Shown piece after piece: positions 1 through 8,900 of a stretch of DNA of 64,000 nt. The stretch lies in the NCBI GenBank assembly GCA_026826555.1, contig JAKSZT010054215.1, positions 21,070,928-21,134,927 on the forward strand, written 5' to 3'. Position 1 is the stretch's first letter. Each line of letters opens with the position of its first letter. The position numbers and the translations under genes are program-made. This stretch comes from Tolypeutes matacus (lineage: Eukaryota; Chordata; Mammalia; Cingulata; Chlamyphoridae). The notes under the pieces are model-generated. The model had not been told where the DNA came from, did not search any database, and saw only the letters and a program-made list of their open reading frames with translations.

Positions 1-170
1 CGATCCTGGGACAAATTATTTAAGCTCTCCTAGCCCAGTTTCCTCATCTATAAAAACAAATGATAATAATACTTATTGCATCCAGTGTGAGGATTCGATA
101 AAATCTTGCCAGTGAAACGTACATGCCATAGCCTACTATGCAGTTCACATTTAATAACTGTTAGTTTTAG
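1..170 (+). repeat. MIR SINE fragment
   Basis: The text reads like the middle and 3' part of a mammalian-wide MIR element: CAGTTTCCTCATCTATAAAA, then TGATAATAATACTTATTGCAT, then a degenerate TTTAATAACTGTTAG end. The window begins inside it, so the tRNA-like head is cut off. It is old and inert, and was recognised by remembered consensus only. Confidence 0.7.
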
Positions 171-984
171 CATTTTTATTTTATTATTTACCTTCTTAAT
201 ACATATATCATTTCTCCCTATATTACAGGCTTCTTGAGGATGGCTGCAAATGTTTTTCATCTTTTTTAATTGAAATTTTTATTAAGAAAATTATAGATGC
301 ACCTGCAGTTGTAAGAAAAAATACAGAGAGATCCCTTGAACACTTTGTCCAGGCTCCTCCACTGTTAACATTTTGAAAAACTATGCTTTCACAACCAGGA
401 TGTTGACATTGATGCAGTCCAACTGCTCTTATTCAGATTTCCCCAGTTTTCCTTGTACTCTTGTATGTGTGTGTAACCATTTTTAAGTGTACAATTCAGT
501 GGCATCAATTACATTCACGATGTTGTGCAGAATGTGTTAAGACCTACAGAATCTTATCCCCTGTGTAGGTTCACGTAGGCACCACCGCAGTCAAGGTCTT
601 GAACATTTCTAACACCGCCAGGGTCTCTGATAACCACACCCACTTCTCTCCTGCTGGCCCCCATCGTCACCCTCGGGCAACCCCGATCTGTCCTCCATTT
701 CTAAAATTTTGTCATTTCAAACATGTTATTTAAATGGAATAATACAATATGTAAACTTTTGGAATTGGCTTTTTTCACTTCCCATAATCCCCTGGAGAGT
801 TATCCAAGTTGTTGAGTGTATCAAATATTAGTTCCTTTTTAGTGTTGGGTAATATTCCATGGTATGTATATATCACAATTTGTTGACCCATTCACCACTT
901 GAAGGACATTCGGGCTGATTTCAGTTTTTGGCTATTACCAATAAAAACTTTTGTGTACAGGTTTTTATGTGAACATCAGTTTTT

Positions 985-1212
985 TTTTTGTTTTGTTTTG
1001 TTTTTTTAGGTATCGGGGGCTGGGGATTGAGCCCAGGACTTTGTATGTGGGAAGCCAGTGCTCAAACACTGAGCCACATCGGCTTCCCTGATTTGACTTT
1101 TTTGTTTTGCTTGTTGTTTGTTTTTGTTTTTTTTAGGAGGCACTGGGAACCGAACCCAGGACCTTCCATATGGGAGGGGAGAGCTCAACTGCTTGAGCCA
1201 CATCTGCTCCCT
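985..1212 (-). mobile_element. Pair of DAS-type SINE heads in one insertion
   Basis: Two short tRNA-derived SINE units lie head to tail, both antisense: about 985-1088 and about 1098-1212. Each starts with a T-rich run on the + strand (the A tail of the SINE). Each then has AGGNAC...GGAACCGAACCC (the B box in reverse) and ends with GAGCCACAT (the A box in reverse). The pair lies between a single direct repeat, GAACATCAGTTTT, at 971-983 and 1213-1225. That suggests either one insertion of a dimer or a second insertion into the tail of the first. Nine bases (TGATTTGAC) separate the units. Confidence 0.85.
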
Positions 1213-1609
1213 GAACATCAGTTTTCATTCCTTTGGGATAAATGCCCAGGAATGTAATTGCTGGGTTGTATGGTAGTTACTCATTTAGTTTTTAGAGAAA
1301 CTGTCCAATTGTATTCCTGAGTGGATGTACTATTTTACATTCCCAGCAGCCATGTGAGAGTATCCAGTTTCTCTGCACCCTTGCCAGCATTTGGTGTTAC
1401 TATGTTTTATTTTGGTCCCTTTAATAGGTATGTAATGATGCCTCATTGTCCTTTTAATTGGCAGTTCCACAGCAGCTAATGTTCTATAATGATACATGTT
1501 ACACAATGAGCTGGTATGCCTCCTATATATTCTCTTCGGTGAAATGTTTCTTCATGTCTTTTGTCCATTCTCTATTGGATTTTCTTTTAACTGAGTTTTG
1601 AGAGTTCTT

Positions 1610-1790
1610 TTTTTTTTTTTTAAGATTTTATTTATTTATTCATTTATCCCCCCTTGCTGCTTGTGCTCGCTGGGTCAGCTAACCACGCCGTGCGGGCGGG
1701 CCTGCCCTCACCAGGAGGCCCCGGGAACCGAACCCGGGCCTCCCATATGGTAAACGGGAGCCCTACTGATTGAGCCACAGCCGCTTCCCT
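1610..1790 (-). mobile_element. DAS SINE, young, with target-site duplication
   Basis: A complete tRNA-derived DAS SINE in reverse: poly(T), the (ATTT)n tail, the body GCTGCTTGTGCTCGCTGGGT, and the head whose reverse complement holds TGGCTCAATCAG (A box) and GGTTCGGTTCC (B box). The 9-bp duplication AGAGTTCTT lies at 1601-1609 and 1791-1799. It is almost identical to the copy at 53657-53848, which marks a recently active subfamily. Confidence 0.95.
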
Positions 1791-2170
1791 AGAGTTCTTG
1801 AACTATTCTAGATATTAGTGCTTTCTTGGTTTGCACATATTTTCCCCAAGTCTGTGGCTTGTCTTTTCAGCCTCTTCACATGGTCTTGCACAGAGCAAAA
1901 GTTTTTAAATTTTGATGAAGTCCACTTTATCATTTTTTCCTTTTATGAATCATGCTTTTGGTGTCAAGTCTAGGAACTACTTGACTAGCTCTAGATCCCA
2001 AAGATATCTCCATTTTTTTCTAAGTGTTTTATAGTTTTCTGTTTAACATTTAAGTCTATGATCCATTTTTAGTTATTTTTGTATAAGGTATGAGGTTTAG
2101 GTCCTTTTTTTTTTGGCCTGTGGAGGTCTAATTTATCCAACAACATTTGTTGAAAAGGCTTTATACCTAT

Positions 2171-3448
2171 TTTTTAAAAGAGTACCTAGCACCCTGCCAG
2201 GTAAAGATGTCAGAGTCTCAGCCCCTCTTTGAGGCAGGATGAAAGCTCACAGCCACTTGCCTGCCAGGAATTTCACCAGTAATCGGGTCAATATGAACCG
2301 CATGGCCAAGAGCTGGGGGCCTAACTAGGAAAGAGGGCTCCAGATGAGTCTGTCTGACTCACCAGATAATCAAGCCCAATTGAACTAGAGGTCAAAGAAG
2401 CCAAGGGTGTTTTGGTTTCTAAGAGGCAGTTAGTTAATCTATTTGACTATTTTGTGCTATTTGGAAAGGAGGGAGCAAATTGAGATGTGCAATTGAACCT
2501 GAATCTGCCCACAATCTCAGGATATTCTGCTTTAAAACAGAAAGCCAAAGGGTGAGAGAGACATAGAGATAGAGAACTCAAGCGCAAGTCTAGAGGCTCC
2601 TGCTGAAAGATGTATTCACAGCTTGAGGGTGAGTGTGCCTCCCAAGGGGCCAACTGCCAGCCTAGGCCACTAGTTCCCAGTGGGAGTTTAGGTAACAGAG
2701 CAGAAGATATACCTCTTCTGGACTAGGCTGATGTGGCATGGAATTTCATGTTAATCTAAGCTGGTCTAGGAGCTAGGCAGGCGGTGAAAAAATAAGGTAT
2801 AGGGCTGCTTGAAAATCTGCACGGCCATCCAGTGACATGGAGTGCACATGGTAGGTCTCTAATAAATCTTTCTTCCTTGGCTTGGGAAAATATAAGCAGA
2901 CATTTGAAACCTTCTTGCCATACAGTTTTCCTATCTGTGACCAAAGAACTTGAGATCTTGAATTCAGGTATATAGTAAAATGTGCCCTTCTCAAAATAAC
3001 TATTAAAGCAATGACTCCAGAGGGTTGAAAAGGCAGACCTCTGCCAATGACTGGAAGGGCAGAGGCTTTAAATTGCTCATCTCGCAGCATGCAGTGGTCA
3101 TGCCTCTCTTGTCAACACTACTTCATGGCCGAATCAGGGAGTAATGCAAACATTTGTTTTGTTTTTAATCACCAAGCCCACTGTGCCACTTCTGCCAAGT
3201 ACTGCTACTGTCCTGGATGTACCGATCATTTAATTGTCCTGGCTCACTGCAGTAGCTGTACTCAAGTCAGTGTTAAATCATCAAGGAAAATGAACAGAAC
3301 CCACAGCCTTGTTACTGGTGTTGTGGGCTGTAGACCTCCTGCATCAGAATCTGCATTTTACCCAAATTCCTAGGAGAGTCATATGCACTTTGACCTTCCA
3401 GAAGTCCTGATCCACAGAGTACAAGACATTTCTCAGATTAGAAAAGAC
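2171..3448. other. Intronic sequence, no gene seen
   Basis: Mixed-composition sequence with short open frames on both strands (the longest near 3047-3373 and 2773-3090) but no splice-flanked exon or domain that I recognise. Around 3315-3385 a stretch with CTGCATCAGAATCTGCATTT resembles a broken MER5-type hAT element, too degraded to call firmly. It is assigned to the large ALPK2 intron by position. Confidence 0.6.
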
Positions 3449-3585
3449 TCAAGCAATGGTCCTCAAACCTGACTACACAAGGAATCACCTGGGGAGCTTG
3501 AAGTTCCATCCCAGAGAGTGTGATATAATTTGGTCTGTGGGTAGCTTGGGCCTTGGGAGTGATTTGTTTTTGTTTGTTCTCAATG
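3449..3585 (+). mobile_element. MER5-like hAT DNA transposon fragment
   Basis: The opening CAATGGTCCTCAAACCTGAC and the following GAATCACCTGGGGAGCTTGA resemble the start of the non-autonomous hAT element MER5A (CAGTGGTTCTCAAAC...). The 3' terminus is missing where the SINE cluster begins. Confidence 0.55.
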
Positions 3586-3589
3586 ATGC

Positions 3590-4170
3590 TTTTTTTTTTT
3601 TAATTTTTTAAAATTTATTTCTCCACACCCCCTCATTGTTTGCACTTGCTGAGTCTGTTGTTGTCTTCCTTGTTTCTTTCTTTTTTTTTTTTTTTTACCG
3701 GGAGGTACCGGGGATCGAACCCCGGTCTCTCCATATGGTAGACGGACGCTGAACCTCTTGAGCCACATCCGTTTCCCTTCCTTGTTTCTTTAGGAGGCAC
3801 CAGGAACTGAACTATAGGACCTCTGGTGTGGGAGGGAGGTGCCTAATCACTTGAGCCACCTCCGTTCCCTGCTTTGTTGTGTCTCTCATTATGTTTTTTC
3901 TTCTTGTGTCTCTTGTTGCATCAGCTTGCCGCGCCTACCCATCCTGTCAGCTTGCTGTCTTGCTTGTCTTCTTTGGGAGGCACCGGGAACCTCCGCTCCC
4001 TGCTTTGTGTCTCTCATTATGTTTTTCTTCTTGTGTCTCTTTGTTGCATCACCTTGCTGCTCCTGCCGTCACACCAGCTTGCTGCTTTCTTTAGGAGGCA
4101 CCAGGAACTGAACCACGGACCTTCCATGTGGTAGGCGGGAGCTCAGTTGCTTGAGCCACATCTGCTTCCC
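3590..4170 (-). mobile_element. Composite DAS SINE cluster, antisense
   Basis: A block of DAS-derived sequence in reverse: poly(T), TTTATTTCTCCACACCCCCTC and the TTGCACTTGCTGAG body. Three head modules follow, each with a GGAGGCACC start and most ending GAGCCAC (near 3792-3868, 3974-3998 and 4096-4170). A younger copy is nested at 3680-3776. The stretch 3860-4111 contains two diverged copies of a body unit of about 125-130 bp (CTCCGNTCCCTGCTTTG... TTGCATCA). The cluster therefore reflects repeated insertion plus tandem duplication. No outer target-site duplication was found. Confidence 0.85.
3680..3776 (-). mobile_element. Nested short DAS SINE
   Basis: A 97-bp insertion inside the older SINE cluster, bounded by a perfect 15-bp duplication CTTCCTTGTTTCTTT at 3665-3679 and 3777-3791. 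On the - strand it has A box TGGCTCAAGAGG, B box GGTTCGATCCC, then a poly(A) tail. Both polymerase III boxes look intact. It is a retroposon of tRNA origin and not a tRNA gene: there is no clover-leaf acceptor pairing and it ends in an A tail. Confidence 0.93.
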
Positions 4171-5345
4171 ATGTTAACCATTTTTAAGTGTACAATTCAG
4201 TGGCATTAATTACATTCACAATGTTGTGCATCCATTACCACTGTTTACAAAACCCTTTCGTCATCCCAAACGAAAACAACATGCCCATTAAACATAACTC
4301 CCCACTCTCCTCCCCCACCCCTTGATAACCTCTAATCTACTTCCTGTCTCTATGAATTTGCCTATCCTATATATTTCATGTAAGTGGAATCATACAATAT
4401 TTGTTCTTTAGTGTCTGGCTTATTTTGCTTAGTGGAATGGTTAAAGGTTCAGCCTTATTGTAGCATGTATCAGAATTTCTTTTTATAGCTGAATAATATT
4501 AGATTTTATGGATCTATGACATTTTGCTTATCCACTTGTATTAGTCAGCCAAAGGGGTGCTAATGCAAATTACCAGAAACTGGTTGGTCTTTATATAGGG
4601 TATTTATTTGGGGTAGAAGTCCACAGTTACCAGGCCATAAAGCTTAAGTTTCTTCCCTCACCAAAGTCCATTGCCACATGTTGGAGCAAGACAGCTGCCG
4701 ACATTTGCCAGGATTCAGGCTTCTTGGGTTCCTCTCTTCCTGGGGCTGTGTTTCTCTCTGGGCTTAGCGCCTTTGTTTCCTCCACAAGGTCAGCTGTAGA
4801 CTAGGAGGGTCTCTAGGCTTTACGTCTCGCTACAAGGCCAGCTGTAGATTATCAGGCGAATGGCTTGTCTCTATCCCGGGGTCTTCTCTCCTTCCTCACG
4901 ACGAAGCTCTCTTACTTCCCGGGGCTCCAGCTCAAGACTCCAACACCAAAACTTCTCCAACACTGCCCTTTGCCATGTCTTTTATCTTGGAGACTCCACC
5001 CACCGAGGGGTGGGGCTCAACACCCTATTGACGTTGCCCAGTCAATGCCCTAATCATAACTTAATCATGCCTGGATTAGCAGACGAGTTCACAAACATAA
5101 TCCAATATATATTTTTTGGAGTTCATAATTACATTAAACTGCCAAACGGCTACATCACTCATCCACTGATGGACACTTGGGTTGCTTCCACCTTTTGGCT
5201 ATTGTGAATAGTGCTGCTATGAACATTGGTGCACAGGTGTCCTTTGAGTCCCTGTTTTCAATTCTTTTGGGTTTGTACATAGGAATGGAATTGCGGGGTC
5301 ATATGTTAGTTCGATGTTTAACTTTTTGAAGAACGTGGGCATTGG
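4171..5345 (-). mobile_element. L1 LINE 3' region, antisense
   Basis: A second antisense L1 3' fragment that starts with the same block as 472-530 (CATTTTTAAGTGTACAATTC) and continues with CATGTAAGTGGAATCATACA, TATTTTGCTTAGTGGAATGG and, beyond the LTR insertion, CTATTGTGAATAGTGCTGCT and GGAATTGCGGGGTCATATG. It is split by the solo LTR at 4537-5154. No coding potential remains. Confidence 0.8.
4537..5154 (-). mobile_element. Solo LTR (MaLR/ERVL-like, xenarthran type)
   Basis: A 618-bp element beginning TGTATTAGTCAGCC and ending GGCTACA, so with TG...CA termini. It is inserted in L1 and flanked by CCACT (4532-4536) and TCACT (5155-5159), a 5-bp duplication with one mismatch as expected for an endogenous retrovirus. 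The sense strand is the - strand; reading that way a polyadenylation signal AATAAATA lies close to the 3' end. The same family is at 30749-31281. No internal viral genes are present. Subfamily name not determined. Confidence 0.85.
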
Positions 5346-7180
5346 AGATTTTTTGTTTGTTTTGCTTTCTTTCTTTTTAGCTTTTTATTTTGAAATAACA
5401 TCAAACTTACAGCAGTTAAAACAACAACATAGAACTCCAAAACAACTGGGCATCGGAGTTTAAAAACTCCCAAGTAAGGTAAGTATACCAGTAAGGTTGA
5501 GAACCCCACCTGTGGCGCTTCCTCTGAAGCCCCGCCCCTAGGAGTTCTAGGGAAGGGCTCAGGCATGTGTGACCTTACAAAGGCGCCACAGCACCAGGTA
5601 ACTGAGGCACAGCCATGGTTGCGAACCACTGCCCCAGAGCCCACAGGGAGTGAAATGCAAGGTCATCTTGGGGGGCCCCAAGTTCTACCCCCATGAGCAG
5701 GGCTGCAGGGAGCTAAAGGATGTTCGTCTCATGGCGGTGGCTTCCTCAAGGATGCTGGAGCCCCTTGCCCCCTGGTTTCCCACAATTTTAGCCAAGGAAC
5801 AAAGTTCCAGGAAATTCACTACTACTTTGCAAACAGAGACATTGGGTCTGCACTTAAGATGTCTGCTATAATGAGATAGATGCCTTTCTGAAACACATTG
5901 CATTCTGCAAGATGACAGTTAAAATATCAGGGCTCCTGCCAGATCATTTAGTAAACAGGAAATTTTAATACATTAGAGACTAACAAAAACAAAAAATATA
6001 TATACCTGAGGAGTAACTTGGGTTGCCCAGGGAGGTAGCTTAGGTGGGCTGGAGGCTGCTGTGACATATATTAAAAATACAAAAACAATAGAGTGGAACT
6101 GCTGTCAAGCTCGTAGTTAGAGCAGTGCCGGAGGACGCCTGCGCCCGTGGAGCTGCCGGTAAGGCGAGCCTAGGAGGCCTGGCAAGCTGCTCTGAGATGA
6201 GCAAGCCTGGAGTGGGCTTCTTAGGAGACTCGACCCCTGGGGCAGGCAGGCTGTTCTTAATTTTCTTAAAATAAGGCTTTAAAGGACTCGTGCTGCCAAT
6301 GCAAAAGCTGGATTAAAGACTTTTTCCTTTCCTGCAGAAGATTCCACAGAGCTGGTTCATTACAAAAACCTGTATTGTAGCAAAAGTCCCTGCCCTGAGG
6401 TCTCTAATGGCTCATTCACTCAGATGGTCACCGTCTGCTCTGAGTCTCCAGGGCGGTGAACGTGTTTCTCAGAGTGAAGTCCTGGACTATCTTCATGGGG
6501 AATCTGAGGTGATTGTTAAAAATATAGGTCCCTTAGTTTTACCTCAGACTTGGGAAATCTGCACTTTTAACAGCCATCCTGGGTGATTCTCATAAGTTAG
6601 GAAACTATATGCCTAATTAAACAGAGACCTAGAATACTATAACTTGAGGTGTTTCCGCAAAGAATCACAGAATTTTGGAAACAATACAAACTTTAGGGAC
6701 GGTCAAGTGTAACCCCTTTGCCTTAACAGAAAAAAATCCCAAATAAACAAAACCACATGATTTGGATTTTTCTCTGCTTTCTAGTTGGCTTGCTATAAAT
6801 GTATCTTGTTCTTCACCTGTCTGGGCAACTGAAATAAACACAGATCCTGATTTATTGTAACTAATCCAAAACAGGTGTGCTGTTTACAGCTGAGTCTTAT
6901 TTTGAGGAGTAGTTCACTGACAGGAATTTGGGTGGCAGCAGCAGGGGCTTGGCTGCTAGGGTGGGTTTTAGTCCCCATAACAAATCTCTGATGACTGGTT
7001 TGATTTGCCAGAGGCCTTACTTGTCTTTTTTGTTATGACCGAAAATGAACTTGCATTTCTGAAATGGGGTGGAATAAATACTGGACTAACCCTCCATCTA
7101 TCAAGACACATTATAAAACTCTTAAAACAGCATGGTAATAGATCTAAAATAGATAAATACATAATCCAAACTGAGTAGAG
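5346..7180. other. Intronic sequence, no gene seen
   Basis: About 5376-5440 looks like the start of another antisense L1 3' UTR (TTATTTTGAAATAACATCAA). About 5455-5660 and 6473-6610 contain phrases of degraded MER5-like elements. 6090-6240 is locally G+C rich (GGACGCCTGCGCCCGTGGAG) without an ORF or splice-flanked exon. Nothing else is recognisable. Confidence 0.5.
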
Positions 7181-8334
7181 TCCAGAATCAGACTCAAAAA
7201 TATATTGAAATTTGGTTTGTGAGAGAATTGGCCTTTTGACTTTTAGGGAAGAAGCAGAATCTTCAACACTGACACAATTAGCCATCCATATGAAACAAAA
7301 AACAAGGTCAGTAACTTACAGTGGATCCCAAATAAACTCCAGTTGGATCTCTGAGTTAAACACAAAAACAAAACTATAAAGTATTGGGGAAAATATTGTA
7401 AATGTTTTTACAACCTTGAGAAAGAGAAGGTCTTAACTGAGACACAGAAAAACATAAAGAAAAAGATTGATTATGTCATATTAAATATTTCTACCTTAAA
7501 AAGATATAAGTAAAATGTAAGGAAAGTGACAGACTTGGAGAACTATATAGGACATGGGTAATAGACAAGGATTGATTTCCAAATTATATAAAAAACAAGT
7601 AGGAAAAATGCTCTTAACAACTGCATTGTAAAAAATGGCAAAATTACGTAAATATGCAGTTCATAGAAGAGGAAATGCAGATGGTCAATAAACATATGAG
7701 ATGCTCAACTACACGAGTAGATTTTTTAAAAATAACATTTTTCACCCATTATAGAGGCCAAAAAATTAAAAGAATGCTAATATCAAGCTGGTAGATCATG
7801 TGGAAACGTGTACATTGCTACCAGGAGTGCAATTTGGCACTGTCTTTTAAAACTAAGAAGGTCATTACCATGATGTAGCAGTTTCACTTTTCACTCTACT
7901 CTTGAGAAAACATTGAACATGGGTCCAAAAAGACATGCACCATAATGTTTGTTGCCAAATCATTTGTGTAAGGAAATATTTACAGGGAAATGGCTAAATA
8001 AAATGTGGCCAGTTCACATGATGGACCGATACCTCAAAACATAAGGTAGAATGAGAAAAGTATATTGCAGAATGGCACATATGCTACGATACCATTTATG
8101 CACCCTGAAATCACCGAATAATAGTATATATTATTTGTATTTACAAATATAAGTACATAAAATTATTTTGTATAAGTCTAGAAGGATACATACTGATATA
8201 ATAATGATAGTTAAATCTGGGGGAAAGAAGCAGGAAATTAGAATAAGGAGAGGTGGTCAATAATATATTCAGGAGAATATATTCATTTATTGCTTGTATT
8301 TTTAAAAACCAATTTTAAAAAGAAGAAAACATTA
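7181..8334 (+). mobile_element. L1 LINE ORF2 end and 3' UTR, sense
   Basis: A-rich sequence with typical L1 ORF2 C-terminal and 3' UTR phrases in sense orientation: AAATGGCAAAATTACGTAAA, CAGATGGTCAATAAACATAT, GTACATTGCTACCAGGAGTG, GAAATGGCTAAATAAAATGT. Many stops and indels make it a dead copy. Confidence 0.7.
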
Positions 8335-8500
8335 AGCTGGGAGCTAGGAACCTCTGGATTTAGTTCTGATTCTGCCACTAACTGGCAGAATGGCCTTGAG
8401 TCTGTATAATCTCCTTTCTTTGTGCCTGTTTCCTCCGTATAAATTGAAGAGGTTAAACATGAAGATCTCTGAGGATCCAAGGTGCTAAAGTTCCAGGAAT
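8335..8500 (+). repeat. MIR SINE
   Basis: Reads as MIR in sense orientation: GATTCTGCCACTAACTGGCA, then a degenerate GTTTCCTCCGTATAAATTGA and GAAGATCTCTGAGGATCC. The head lacks the first tRNA-like bases. Confidence 0.65.
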
Positions 8501-8509
8501 CCCTAATTT

Positions 8510-8900
8510 TTCATCAGCTACCAAAATAAATATTAAATGAAGTAGGAAGAAATGTGGATGCATTGATCTGATCTCAAGGTGAAGAAAGCCTGCTAAGCAT
8601 TAAAGAAAAAAAATTTAAGAAATCCATCAATTTAAGAATTTTGCATATTAAAAGCACCATAAGTAAAAATTAAAAAACAAATGAAAACTTTGAAAAGTAC
8701 CTGAGATGTTTAGGCAAAGTAAAAAATATAAGAAAAGATGTAAGAAAAGAACAGCTTAATCAAAAATGGGCGAGGACTCAAATAGGCAATTAATAAAAAG
8801 ATGTACAAATGGTCAATAAACTTATCAACTATTAATAAACTCACAATTTAAAATATTTCATTTATCTAATTAGAAAAAGTTATCTTAAGAGAACATTTTT
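8510..8900 (+). mobile_element. L1-like LINE fragment, sense
   Basis: A-rich sequence with ORF2-like phrases (AATCAAAAATGGGCGAGGAC, ATGTACAAATGGTCAATAAA). It may be a continuation of, or a second insertion next to, the L1 at 7181-8334, separated by the MIR. Degraded. Confidence 0.5.

Larger units (their letters stand above)
256..2170 (-). mobile_element. L1 LINE 3' region, antisense
   Basis: On the + strand this reads as the reverse complement of a mammalian L1 3' end. Landmarks are GTACAATTCAGTGGCATCA, GGTAATATTCCATGGTATG, ATTGCTGGGTTGTATGGTAG and the ACATTCCCAGCAGCCATGTG block. It is interrupted by two DAS SINE insertions (985-1212 and 1610-1790), each flanked by target-site duplications of L1 sequence, so the L1 predates the SINEs. 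Stops are frequent and no ORF2 frame survives. The subfamily was not determined. Confidence 0.75.

Noticed and set aside
3680..3776. Possible tRNA gene because of perfect A and B boxes
   Set aside because: No acceptor-stem pairing or anticodon arm that fits, plus poly(A) tail and target duplication: it is a SINE. The same applies to 13706-13963 and 61634-61732.
6094..6160. Short match to 18S rRNA (AAGCTCGTAGTT and GGCGAGCC)
   Set aside because: Only about 12 and 8 bases agree and the spacing and surrounding sequence do not follow 18S rRNA; chance matches of this length are expected.
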